A stretch of DNA of 64,000 bases from Bacteroidota bacterium (GTDB lineage Bacteria > Bacteroidota > Bacteroidia > Bacteroidales > F082), in NCBI GenBank assembly GCA_009773165.1, contig WOUZ01000004.1, positions 224,086 to 288,085 on the forward strand. Direction: 5' to 3'. Below, piece after piece: positions 42,884 to 51,751 of this stretch. The notes below the pieces were generated by a model. That model was not told where the DNA came from. It saw only the letters and a program-made list of their open reading frames with translations, and ran no database searches. Made by a program: the position numbers and the translations under genes. Position 1 is the stretch's first letter, and every line of letters starts with the position of its first letter.

Positions 42884-44284
42884 ATGCATTTCGATTATCT
42901 GAATAAAGACACTATTTGCGCCTTATCAACAGCACCTGGAATGGCTGCAATTGCTGTACTGCGCATCTCAGGTCCGGAAACTTTTTCTATTGTAAGGCAA
43001 ATCTTTAAGCCTAAATCGAACAAGGCTTTAACAGAGGAAATGCTAAAACATAAAGTCCATTTTGGTACTATTTACGATAATGAGGTGCTGCTTGATGAAG
43101 TGCTTGTTACTTTTTTCAAATCCCCGCATTCATATACAGGTGAAGATGTTGCTGAAATCAGTTGCCATGGATCTGTTTATATACAACAACGGATTTTTGA
43201 TCTGATTATTGAAAAAGGGGCACGACCGGCCACAGCAGGCGAATTTACCATGCGGGGTTTTGCACATCAGCGTTTCGACCTTGCACAGGCAGAAGCAGTG
43301 GCTGACCTCATTGCCAGCAATTCGAGAACTACTCATGAGTTGGCTATCAGACAGATGAGGGGTGGCTTCTCCGAGAAAATTGCAATTCTGAGACAGCGCT
43401 TGCTCGAATTCACTGCACTCATTGAACTTGAACTTGACTTTTCAGAAGAAGATGTTGAATTTGCCGATCGTAACGCTTTTTTACTTCTTATTGCAGAGCT
43501 CCAGGCTGAGATTAAAGTTTTAATGTCAAGTTTTCAAACAGGTAATGTGCTGAAAAATGGAATTCCTGTTGCTATCATTGGTAAACCAAACGTTGGCAAA
43601 TCAACCCTGCTGAATGCCATCTTGAACGAGGAACGTGCTATCGTGAGCGAAATTCCAGGCACCACACGCGACATTATTGAGGACACCATTATTATCGAAG
43701 GTTACAATTTCCGTTTCATCGACACTGCAGGTTTACGCGATTCTGACGACATTATCGAAAATATGGGCATTGAACGCACGTACGAAAAAATAAAACAAGC
43801 ATCCATAATACTATATGTATGTGACCTCTCAGCTTGTGTCGGCGAATCAGCTGATGAGATGCTTACTGATTTCAAATCTTTCATGCAAGACGATAGTAAA
43901 CATTTTATTTTGGTTGGAAATAAGATTGATCAAATCGCTGAAACACCTGGCCATTTCAGGGAAATGGTTGAACTGGAAACAATCTTTGTTTCGGCCAAAA
44001 GAAAAGAAAATATTCAGCTGATAGCGGATAGTTTGGTTAAGGCAGTGAAAAAATTTACCATTCAGGCGGATACTATTGTAAGCAACGCCCGCCATTATCA
44101 CGCCTTGAAAAAAACCTCAGAAGCCTTGTCAGAAGTTGAAAGAAATCTTATTGAAAAGTTGCCTACTGACTTAATTGCAATTGACATTCGGACTGCATTG
44201 CACCATCTGGGTTCGATAACAGGACAGATATATACGGACGAGATTTTAGGAACAATTTTCAGTAAATTTTGTATCGGAAAGTGA
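42884..44284 (+). CDS. mnmE: tRNA uridine-5-carboxymethylaminomethyl(34) synthesis GTPase MnmE
   Basis: DTICALSTAPGMAAIAVLRISG, GKPNVGKSTLLNAIL, IPGTTRDIIED, C-terminal FCIGK. Confidence 0.98.
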   Translation: MHFDYLNKDTICALSTAPGMAAIAVLRISGPETFSIVRQIFKPKSNKALTEEMLKHKVHFGTIYDNEVLLDEVLVTFFKSPHSYTGEDVAEISCHGSVYIQQRIFDLIIEKGARPATAGEFTMRGFAHQRFDLAQAEAVADLIASNSRTTHELAIRQMRGGFSEKIAILRQRLLEFTALIELELDFSEEDVEFADRNAFLLLIAELQAEIKVLMSSFQTGNVLKNGIPVAIIGKPNVGKSTLLNAILNEERAIVSEIPGTTRDIIEDTIIIEGYNFRFIDTAGLRDSDDIIENMGIERTYEKIKQASIILYVCDLSACVGESADEMLTDFKSFMQDDSKHFILVGNKIDQIAETPGHFREMVELETIFVSAKRKENIQLIADSLVKAVKKFTIQADTIVSNARHYHALKKTSEALSEVERNLIEKLPTDLIAIDIRTALHHLGSITGQIYTDEILGTIFSKFCIGK

Positions 44285-44297
44285 AAACACAAAAAAA

Positions 44298-44328
44298 ACA
44301 GGAAACAAGTTAATTCTCGCTTCCTGCT
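44298..44328. terminator. intrinsic terminator between convergent genes
   Basis: AACAGGAA..TTCCTGcTT imperfect hairpin flanked by A- and T-runs. Confidence 0.55.
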
Positions 44329-44349
44329 TTTCAAAATGATCGTTATATA

Positions 44350-45492
44350 TTATTGAATATTAACGACTTTATATGTTTTAGTTAATGATTTACTTGAAAC
44401 CTGAATATAGTTCAATCCTGAATTTTTCAATTGAATTTTTATGCTAAAATCTTCAGTATTATAAGTTGACTGAATTTTTCCAAGTGCATCATATACAGTT
44501 ATTTTCATTGGATTAGCTGAAGCAGAAGTTAAAGTAACCCACCCGTTTGATGGATTTGGTCCAATTTGAAACACTGAAGACTCCATCTCATCTGAAGATG
44601 ACATCAAACCCGTCATATCGTACTTTCTGAGAAACTGCCAGATCACTTTGCTGGCACTGAAATCCATATTCGTAATATTAATATTTACCGGCGCACCTGG
44701 CCATGAATGACCTCCGCCGATTATCTTATAATGTTCGACAGATGTTCCAACATCTCCCATTGGGTAAACATAACGCTCTGCCGTGCAGCCATCGTTTGGA
44801 TTGATATCAGGTAACTGCTGGAATTCGGCCGTTGTTTGGCAATTGTTATGATCAATCCAAAAATCAACGATATTCGCAACAGGCACAAAAAACGCACTTC
44901 CATTATAAGGAACCGTTCCATCTGCAGTTCCATGGATGTGCATCACCGGAATAGGACGTGAAGGCAAACACGTCATAAAATTGGCAGTAGTCATAGTTCC
45001 TGTTACTGACGCTATTGCAGCAATTTTCTGACTTAAGGCACATGAGAGACTATACGACATAAAGCCTCCATTGCTCATACCAGTTGAATAAACTCTGCTT
45101 AGGTCAATATTATAATGTTGCGCAAGGGTATCGATGAGTGCTGATAAAAACCCGATATCATTCACATTGGAGGTCCCAAACGTATTCCAATGCATGGTAT
45201 TATTAAAATCTAATGTGCCATTGGGATGAACAACCAAAAAAACTGCTGTGTCAGCAATAGGTCTGAAATCACCATATTGCTCCTGCTCAATATTATTCGA
45301 TCCATAGCCATGCAGATTAAGTAGTAATGGAACAGTCTGCTGATTATTATACCCTGAAGGTACATACAGACGGTAGGTTCGGTTTAGCCCTTCAAATGTA
45401 AAACCCGATTCTACTGTGGTCTGGGCGTTTGTAAAAAGATTGAAACCATTAATTAAGATAATGATTATCAATAAACTAATTCTGTTTTTCAT
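44350..45492 (-). CDS. PHB depolymerase-family esterase with T9SS C-terminal sorting domain
   Basis: VPLLLNLHGYGSN, YSTGMSNGGFMSYSLSC, HIHGTADGTVPY, HSWPGAP. C-terminal IGPNPSNGWVTL...IQLKNSGLNYIQVSSKSLTKTYKVVNIQ is type-A CTD-like. Confidence 0.9.
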   Translation of the reverse strand: MKNRISLLIIIILINGFNLFTNAQTTVESGFTFEGLNRTYRLYVPSGYNNQQTVPLLLNLHGYGSNNIEQEQYGDFRPIADTAVFLVVHPNGTLDFNNTMHWNTFGTSNVNDIGFLSALIDTLAQHYNIDLSRVYSTGMSNGGFMSYSLSCALSQKIAAIASVTGTMTTANFMTCLPSRPIPVMHIHGTADGTVPYNGSAFFVPVANIVDFWIDHNNCQTTAEFQQLPDINPNDGCTAERYVYPMGDVGTSVEHYKIIGGGHSWPGAPVNINITNMDFSASKVIWQFLRKYDMTGLMSSSDEMESSVFQIGPNPSNGWVTLTSASANPMKITVYDALGKIQSTYNTEDFSIKIQLKNSGLNYIQVSSKSLTKTYKVVNIQ

Positions 45493-45533
45493 ATATTCAA
45501 ATAATTACAAAACTACAAAAAAACCGATTCAAC

Positions 45534-46007
45534 TTACTTTGAGGCATCATTTGTTGATCCTGGAAAAATTTTCTTCACAACCTCAGTCCGGTAATTGAAA
45601 ATTGATTCAAGTTGTTTTTTAACAAAAATGACGTGCGCGAAATTTCCTAAAAAACCAAGCGGGAGCAAATAACTGACAATATCTTCCATTTCGACTCCAC
45701 CATCCACTGACTTAAAATGGTGTTCATGATGCCACATTTTGTAGGGACCTTTTCGTTGTTCATCAACAAAAAACTTCATTTCATCAACATGAGTTATTTC
45801 AGTAACCCATTCCATTGGAACTCCTGCTACCGGCTTTACTGTATATGCAATAATTTGTCCGGGGTACATCTTCCCTTCTCCACCTGTTTTTATCGTAAAA
45901 CCCATGGATGGAGCGGTTATTTTTGATAGATTTTGAGGAGAACTAAAGAAATCCCACACTTCAGGCAATGAAGCAGGCACAAAGATTCTAGTGTGTAGTT
46001 GATACAT
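45534..46007 (-). CDS. SRPBCC-family protein
   Basis: MYQLHTRIFVPASLPEVWDFFSSPQNLSKITAPSMGF and IVSYLLPLGFLGNFAHVIFVKKQLESIFNYR. Confidence 0.88.
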   Translation of the reverse strand: MYQLHTRIFVPASLPEVWDFFSSPQNLSKITAPSMGFTIKTGGEGKMYPGQIIAYTVKPVAGVPMEWVTEITHVDEMKFFVDEQRKGPYKMWHHEHHFKSVDGGVEMEDIVSYLLPLGFLGNFAHVIFVKKQLESIFNYRTEVVKKIFPGSTNDASK

Positions 46008-46241
46008 TTTTTATTTTATAAACATCCGACAAAGCAGAAAGTTTTAATAAAAAAACAAATGATCAATTTAGACTCTTGTTATAAATTGGTGGAATAATTC
46101 ATATATTATTAATTAACAAGAAGTTAACTACCTTTAGAATTCATTTACGAAGAAGCTTTTACAAAAGCCTTTTTTTAAAGAAATTATAATGATTTTCAGC
46201 TTGTTTTCTTACTTTTACGCCTTGTTTAAAAAATCATAACT

Positions 46242-47594
46242 ATGACAAAGACCAAACCACGCCTAAGTTTTTGGCAAATATGGAACATGAGTTTTGGTTT
46301 CATGGGCATTCAGATGGGTTTTGCCCTTCAAAATGCCAATGCGAGCCGAATATTACAAACCTTTGGTGCTGATGTTGAACACCTTTCATGGTTTTGGCTG
46401 GTTGCACCCATTACCGGTATGATCGTTCAGCCAATAATTGGCCATTATAGTGATCAGACCTGGAATCGCTTTGGCAGACGTCGTCCTTATTTTTTATTCG
46501 GAGCCATAATGACAGCTATTGGGTTAATATTAATGCCCAACTCCCCCATGTTTGCCTCGTTTTTACCACCGCTTTGGATTGGTGCAGGTATGCTCATGAT
46601 CATGGATGCTTCAGTGAATGTTGCCATGGAACCATTCAGGGCTCTTGTTGCGGACAAACTCCCGACTGATCAGCGAACTCTCGGTTTTTCGGTTCAAACA
46701 TTACTTATAGGAATTGGTGCAGTGGTTGGTTCCTGGTTACCTTATGTTCTTACTAATTGGTTTGGATTTAATGAATTAGGTGCTGAAGGAAGTGTTCCGT
46801 TCAGTTTGATTTTATCCTTTATTATTGGTGCGGCAGTCCTCCTTGGAAGTATTATTTGGACTGTTGCAACGACCAAAGAGTACTCGCCCGAAGAGCAGGC
46901 TATGTTTGACGATCACACCGCAGCACCTGAGGAAGAATCGAAAGGTATTATGGATATTTTCAAAGATTTTGCTCAAATGCCATCTACCATGCGCCAATTA
47001 GGATTGGTTCAGTTCTTTTCCTGGTTTGCATTGTTCTCCATGTGGGTCTTTACTACACCGGCACTTGCACAACATGTCTGGGGATTATCAGCTGGCGACA
47101 GAAGCTCTGCTGCTTTCAACGAAGCAGGTGATTATGTAGGAGTCATATTTGGTGTATATAACCTCGTTGCTGCTTTATTTGCAATGGCTTTGCCTGTTAT
47201 AGCTGCAAAAGTTGGCCGCAAACGCACTCATGCTATTAACCTGGCAATTGGAGGATTGGGAATGATATCCATGGTTTTTGTTACTTCACCTGAAATGAAA
47301 TGGTTACTTAATCTTAGCATGATTGGTGTTGGGATCGCTTGGGCAAGTATTCTGGCGATGCCATATGCAATTTTAGCAGGTTCTATACCTGCAAGGAAAA
47401 TGGGTGTTTACATGGGGATTTTTAATTTCTTCATCACATTCCCACAAATAGTGAATGGTTTGCTTGGAGGACCCATTGTTAAGCATTTTTATGGAGGCCA
47501 TGCAATCTATGCTTTGGTTGCTGCAGGGTTAATGCTAATCTTAGGAGCTATTTCCGTTATTTTTGTAAAAGACTCCGATGATATAGTGCAATAG
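46242..47594 (+). CDS. MFS transporter, SLC45/sugar-type
   Basis: 12-TM profile, QPIIGHYSDQTWNRFGRRRPYFLFGAI, FRALVADKLPTDQRTLGFSVQ. Confidence 0.9.
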   Translation: MTKTKPRLSFWQIWNMSFGFMGIQMGFALQNANASRILQTFGADVEHLSWFWLVAPITGMIVQPIIGHYSDQTWNRFGRRRPYFLFGAIMTAIGLILMPNSPMFASFLPPLWIGAGMLMIMDASVNVAMEPFRALVADKLPTDQRTLGFSVQTLLIGIGAVVGSWLPYVLTNWFGFNELGAEGSVPFSLILSFIIGAAVLLGSIIWTVATTKEYSPEEQAMFDDHTAAPEEESKGIMDIFKDFAQMPSTMRQLGLVQFFSWFALFSMWVFTTPALAQHVWGLSAGDRSSAAFNEAGDYVGVIFGVYNLVAALFAMALPVIAAKVGRKRTHAINLAIGGLGMISMVFVTSPEMKWLLNLSMIGVGIAWASILAMPYAILAGSIPARKMGVYMGIFNFFITFPQIVNGLLGGPIVKHFYGGHAIYALVAAGLMLILGAISVIFVKDSDDIVQ

Positions 47595-47626
47595 CGTGCA
47601 AAAACTTTTTTAAGAATTAGCTGATT

Positions 47627-47661
47627 TAAAACAACTGGGATGGTAATTTCAGTTGTTTTTT
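47627..47661. terminator. intrinsic terminator between convergent genes
   Basis: AAACAACTG..CAGTTGTTTTTTT hairpin. Confidence 0.65.
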
Positions 47662-47665
47662 TCAA

Positions 47666-48199
47666 TTAATCAGATGACTCTTCTCCGATCTGATTAATGC
47701 AATCTCTAATTTTTGAGCATAGAATTGATTCATTTCCAGAGCAATATCCTGACTGTTTACAAAATACTTTCATATTCTTGTCGAAAAGAAACGTAAAAGG
47801 AGGATTTACTCCCATGGCTCTCCGTAATTCGCCATTCGTATCAAAATACAACTCAACTTCCATTTCTTTGGCCATGAGCCATGGTTTAACCTGCAAAGTG
47901 CTGTGCGCATCATCTGTGCAGATGGCGACAATTTTAACATTTTCATCCTTAAGGGAATCATTTACTGTTTGAAAAATAGTCTCAAGATTTTTGCAGGAGG
48001 CCATATCACTTAGCTTCCAAAAGATCATTAAAACAGGCTTACCTTGCGACTGAATGGTTGAAATATCAATCATTCTACCTTGTCCATTTAATACTTTAAC
48101 AGAGGGAAGCATTTGTTGAGCTTCAAGAACAGAGGGCAATGCAAATAAAATCAAAAAGAACAGACTGGCCTTTGAGATTTGGTTTGTTGGCGTTTTCAT
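47666..48199 (-). CDS. redoxin/TlpA-like secreted protein
   Basis: Signal peptide (MKTPTNQISKASLFFLILFALPSVLEAQ) and thioredoxin-like fold (GKPVLMIFWKLSDMASCKNLE..., GVNPPFTFLFD). Start moved to 48199. Confidence 0.8.
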   Translation of the reverse strand: MKTPTNQISKASLFFLILFALPSVLEAQQMLPSVKVLNGQGRMIDISTIQSQGKPVLMIFWKLSDMASCKNLETIFQTVNDSLKDENVKIVAICTDDAHSTLQVKPWLMAKEMEVELYFDTNGELRRAMGVNPPFTFLFDKNMKVFCKQSGYCSGNESILCSKIRDCINQIGEESSD

Positions 48200-48234
48200 T
48201 TTTTTGATTTGTTTTGTCTGGTTTGGCAGATGCA

Positions 48235-48242
48235 CAAATATA
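48235..48242 (-). promoter_or_regulatory. Bacteroidetes -7 element TATATTTG
   Basis: TAnnTTTG match 36 nt upstream of the revised start at 48199 and inside the ORF-track extension. Confidence 0.45.
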
Positions 48243-48383
48243 CGAAAAAACGATAAAAAAATCAATAATTATTTCACCTTTATTGCATTGAAGCTGAATT
48301 GATTCTGCTTGAGATAAAATGTAAAGAAATGATTGAATATAATTAAAGTTAACCTAAAAGTACTTGAATAAAACTTTGGCAAT

Positions 48384-48893
48384 CTATGGATTATAGCTTT
48401 TTATCAAATGAGTTAATTCATTTAGGTTCACCGACTCACCTTTTACAATGATTTTTGCCTGACTATAAAAGATATTACGTTGACGCAGGTGTTCTTTTAC
48501 AAAAGTCAATAACTCATCTTCTTTTTTATTTGCAACGAGCGGCCGCTTTCGCTTTGAACTTTTAAGACGTTCTAAAATACTTTTCGGATTCATCTGCAGG
48601 TAAACAGTCAGGCCATTGGAGTTCATCCAATGCATGTTATCATAAAAACAAGGGGTACCTCCGCCGGTAGCAATAATTGCATCCTTCAAATGAAGTGTAT
48701 CTTTAAGGAGACTACTTTCAATTTTTCTGAATAATGATTCGTCATAGCGATCAAAAAAATGAGAAATCTCAATTTTATATTGCTCCTCAAACAGCTGATC
48801 CAGATCATAACAAGGCATATCAAGCAATCCAGCCAATTTTTTAGCAGTTGTTGATTTTCCTGAACCCATGTATCCGATCAGGTAAATTAGCAT
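48384..48893 (-). CDS. aroK: shikimate kinase
   Basis: IYLIGYMGSGKSTTAKKLA, CYDLDQLFEE, ATGGGTPCF, KRKRPLV. Confidence 0.95.
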   Translation of the reverse strand: MLIYLIGYMGSGKSTTAKKLAGLLDMPCYDLDQLFEEQYKIEISHFFDRYDESLFRKIESSLLKDTLHLKDAIIATGGGTPCFYDNMHWMNSNGLTVYLQMNPKSILERLKSSKRKRPLVANKKEDELLTFVKEHLRQRNIFYSQAKIIVKGESVNLNELTHLIKSYNP

Positions 48894-48926
48894 AATGAGG
48901 TTTAAAGATTTTCGTAAAAAGAATTA

Positions 48927-49877
48927 TTACTTTCTTGAGATTGCACGTTTGGCTGCAGCCACAATATCTACTGACTCAAGACCATATTCAGCTAAAAGTT
49001 GCTCCGGCGTTCCACTTTGTCCAAAAATATCTTGAACTGCAATCATTTCAATAGGTAGTGGTAGTTTTCTGCCCAAAAGTTGTGCAATGCTATCACCCAA
49101 GCCACCATTTTGCTGATGTTCTTCAGCAGTTACAACACATCTGGTTTTATTAGCTGAGGCAAGTATTGCCTCATCATCCAGGGGTTTAATAGTATGTATA
49201 TTAATAAGTTCCGCATTAATACCTTCTGCTTCAAGCAGTGCTATTGCTTCAATGGCTTTCCAAACGAGGTGTCCGGTGGCAAAAATACTAACATCAGAAC
49301 CTTCTTTAAGCAAATCAGCTTTACCAATAACAAAAGGACGGTCCTCCGGAGTAAAATTGGGTACCTTAGGGCGACCGAAACGAAGGTAAACCGGACCTTC
49401 AAAATCAGCGATTGCAATTGTTGCAGCCTTTGTCTGATTGTAATCGCATGGAACAATTACTGTCATTCCCGGAAGCATTTTCATTAACCCAATATCTTCC
49501 AAAATTTGATGTGTCGCGCCATCCTCACCAAGGGTCAAACCAGCATGAGAGGCACAGATTTTTACATTTTTTTCAGAATATGCCACTGATTGCCTGATCT
49601 GATCATAAACCCTGCCTGTAGAAAAATTGGCAAAAGTTCCCGTAAAAGGAATAAAGCCACCAATGGTAAGGCCTGCAGCCATTCCAATCATATTAGCTTC
49701 AGAAATGCCAACCTGAAAAAACCTTTCAGGATGATTTTTCACGAATTCGTCCATTTTGAGTGATCCGATAAGATCGGCGCACAAAGCGACTACTTTAGGA
49801 TTTGTTTTTCCAAGTTCTGCTAATCCGGCTCCAAAACCTGAGCGTGTATCCTGATGATTGTATATTGTAAATTCCAT
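48927..49877 (-). CDS. transketolase C-terminal subunit
   Basis: DTRSGFGAGLAELGKTNPKVVALCADL, ISEANMIGMAAGL, HAGLTLGEDGATHQ, YLRFGRPKVP. Confidence 0.95.
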   Translation of the reverse strand: MEFTIYNHQDTRSGFGAGLAELGKTNPKVVALCADLIGSLKMDEFVKNHPERFFQVGISEANMIGMAAGLTIGGFIPFTGTFANFSTGRVYDQIRQSVAYSEKNVKICASHAGLTLGEDGATHQILEDIGLMKMLPGMTVIVPCDYNQTKAATIAIADFEGPVYLRFGRPKVPNFTPEDRPFVIGKADLLKEGSDVSIFATGHLVWKAIEAIALLEAEGINAELINIHTIKPLDDEAILASANKTRCVVTAEEHQQNGGLGDSIAQLLGRKLPLPIEMIAVQDIFGQSGTPEQLLAEYGLESVDIVAAAKRAISRK

Positions 49878-49897
49878 GATTAATTCTTATCTACTAA

Positions 49898-50743
49898 TTA
49901 ATAATCGCCCAAAGTTTCTTCCAGTTGTGCAAGTGCTGCGTCTTTTTGTACATCATTTGGCGCGCTACCATGCCATTTATGTGTACCCATCATAAAATCA
50001 ACCCCCTGCCCCATTTCTGTCTTCATTAGAAGTAATTGAGGAGCACCTTTTCCGGCATAAACACTGGCTAGCTGAAGGGTTTCAACAACAGACTCCATTT
50101 GATTACCATCTAAAGTAATTACCGACCAACCAAAAGCTTCGTATTTTGCCTTCAAATCACCCAGCGGCATAACTTTATCCACAGGACCATCAATTTGCTG
50201 ACCATTGTAGTCGATTATTGCAATCAAATTATCCAAACCACGGGCTCCGGCATGCAAAACTGCTTCCCAGATTTGACCTTCCTGCTGCTCTCCATCACCC
50301 ATTAAAACATAAACCAAATGCTTATCACCGTTAAGTTTCTTCGCCCATGCTGCCCCAATAGCAACAGATAACCCCTGTCCAAGTGATCCGCTGGCTACAC
50401 GAATACCAGGCAACCCTTCCATTGTTGCTGGATGACCCTGAAGCCTGCTGTGAATACACCGAAACGTTTTCAACTCCTCTACAGGAAAATATCCACAACG
50501 AGCCAAAACACTATAAAAAAGTGGGCTTATATGGCCATTAGACAGGAAAAATAAATCTTCACCTTTTCCATCCATGGTAAAAGATGCCGGATCAATTCGC
50601 ATATGGTTAAAATACAATGCAACAAGTAAATCTGTGCATCCCAGCGATCCGCCTGGATGGCCTGACTGACATGCATGTACCATTCGTACAATATCACGCC
50701 TCACCTGAGTGGCAACAGCTTGCAGTTGAGATATATCATTCAT
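49898..50743 (-). CDS. transketolase N-terminal subunit
   Basis: SGHPGGSLGCTDLLVALYF, GSLGQGLSVAIGAAWAKK, GDGEQQEGQIWEA TPP-binding motifs. Confidence 0.95.
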   Translation of the reverse strand: MNDISQLQAVATQVRRDIVRMVHACQSGHPGGSLGCTDLLVALYFNHMRIDPASFTMDGKGEDLFFLSNGHISPLFYSVLARCGYFPVEELKTFRCIHSRLQGHPATMEGLPGIRVASGSLGQGLSVAIGAAWAKKLNGDKHLVYVLMGDGEQQEGQIWEAVLHAGARGLDNLIAIIDYNGQQIDGPVDKVMPLGDLKAKYEAFGWSVITLDGNQMESVVETLQLASVYAGKGAPQLLLMKTEMGQGVDFMMGTHKWHGSAPNDVQKDAALAQLEETLGDY

Positions 50744-50803
50744 ATTATGAAGGTTAAAAAAACTTTCGCTTGTGAATCAAAAAAAATAACTGTTTTGAAG
50801 GCG

Positions 50804-50811
50804 CAAAAGTA
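50804..50811 (-). promoter_or_regulatory. Bacteroidetes -7 element TACTTTTG upstream of the transketolase operon
   Basis: TAnnTTTG match on the minus strand about 60 nt upstream of the start at 50743. Confidence 0.55.
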
Positions 50812-50862
50812 AGGAATACATCTGAAATTAAATGATTTTGTTTCGTCAGGTATAATAAGAGG

Positions 50863-50957
50863 AATGCCCTTGAGGATGTTGCCGATCGTAAAAAACAACA
50901 AAAACGATTGACACCTCAAGGGCATTAAGTTCGAACTTATAAAACAACCAACCAATT
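50863..50957. repeat. covarying hairpin repeat, copy 1
   Basis: Outer stem AATGCCCTTGAGG (50863-50875) / CCTCAAGGGCATT (50914-50926). Inner stem TGCCGATCGT/ACGATTGACA, loop AAAAAACAACAAAA. Palindrome TAAGTTCGAACTTA (50926-50939), then TAAAACAACCAACCAATT. Confidence 0.9.
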
Positions 50958-51192
50958 GAAGCAGCAAATTTAAAAGACTCGTAGATATTGAAAGAAGGTG
51001 ATTCAGTTTAAGGTCAGGTTAAAAAAGAATATGGAAAACAAGTACTGTGAATCCTGTTTAGATGAAATTAAAACTTACTATACTTCATGCGATTGAGAAA
51101 AACCTAATTACCTGAATTAATATCAAATAGTTCAATATCAACTATATATAAAAATAAAATATCAATATTTGATAAGAAATGGACTAAAAGAC

Positions 51193-51287
51193 AATGCCCT
51201 TGAGGATGTTGCTAGTCGTAAAAACAACAAAACGACGAGCACCTCAAGGGCATTAAGTTCGAACTTATAAAACAACCAACCAATTGA
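51193..51287. repeat. covarying hairpin repeat, copy 2
   Basis: Outer stem AATGCCCTTGAGG (51193-51205) / CCTCAAGGGCATT (51242-51254). Inner stem TGCTAGTCGT/ACGACGAGCA, loop AAAAACAACAAA. Same palindrome (51254-51267) and tail. Confidence 0.9.
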
Positions 51288-51550
51288 AGCAACAAATTTA
51301 TGCCTTTGTAAACACAAAAAATATGAGAAATCAGTTAAAGGCAGATTCGGATGAGGAAAGGGAATTTTTAACTATTTGGTGTAATATCCATTACGTCCAA
51401 ACCAGTATAAATTCAATTAAAAGGATCTGCACAAGCCCCATAAAACTATTCCCGAAACTTTTAAAAATCATATCTCGTTTTGAAAAATTTCAAAATATAA
51501 AACAAACTATAAGAAAATTAGGGATGAGAGATATTTTGCGCTCCTGTTAA
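51284..51550 (+). CDS. small uncharacterised ORF between hairpin copies 2 and 3 (doubtful)
   Basis: 88-codon ORF with a TTG start inside the repeat tail. No recognised motif; may be spurious. Confidence 0.15.
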   Translation: MKQQIYAFVNTKNMRNQLKADSDEEREFLTIWCNIHYVQTSINSIKRICTSPIKLFPKLLKIISRFEKFQNIKQTIRKLGMRDILRSC

Positions 51551-51573
51551 AAGTAGATCTTAATAAAAAGAGG

Positions 51574-51665
51574 AATGCCCTTGGGGATATTTTGAATTGA
51601 AAAAACAACAAATCAATTCAACCCCAAGGGCATTAAGTTCGAACTTATAAAACAACCAACCAATT
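51574..51665. repeat. covarying hairpin repeat, copy 3
   Basis: Outer stem AATGCCCTTGGGG (51574-51586) / CCCCAAGGGCATT (51622-51634), showing the compensatory change. Inner stem TTGAATTG/CAATTCAA, loop AAAAAACAACAAAT. Same palindrome (51634-51647) and tail. Confidence 0.9.
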
Positions 51666-51751
51666 AGGATTGCGAAGATAATAGCTGAACACCACTTACA
51701 CTACGGTTCAATCAGTTAATGGCACATTTTATAAAGTTAACGGTAAAGCTC

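Noticed and set aside
48927-50743. Transketolase split as a frameshift or pseudogene
   Set aside because: Separate N- and C-terminal transketolase subunits are a well-known normal arrangement. Both ORFs are intact with their own start codons.
50740-50967. 75-aa minus-strand ORF upstream of the transketolase gene
   Set aside because: It spans the promoter and hairpin copy 1, and the translation has no protein-like features. Best explained as chance.
50863-51665. Possible CRISPR array
   Set aside because: Only three copies of about 95 nt at 330-381 bp spacing, with spacers far too long and variable, internal hairpins, and no cas genes in the window.
50863-51665. Possible integron attC sites or cassette array
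   Set aside because: No GTTRRRY / RYYYAAC core boxes and no integrase gene in the window. Only the general hairpin-plus-spacer layout is similar.
50863-51665. Possible MITE or IS remnant
   Set aside because: No transposase ORF and no clear target-site duplication flanking the units. Compensatory stem changes argue for structural selection, though genome-wide copy number is needed to exclude it fully.
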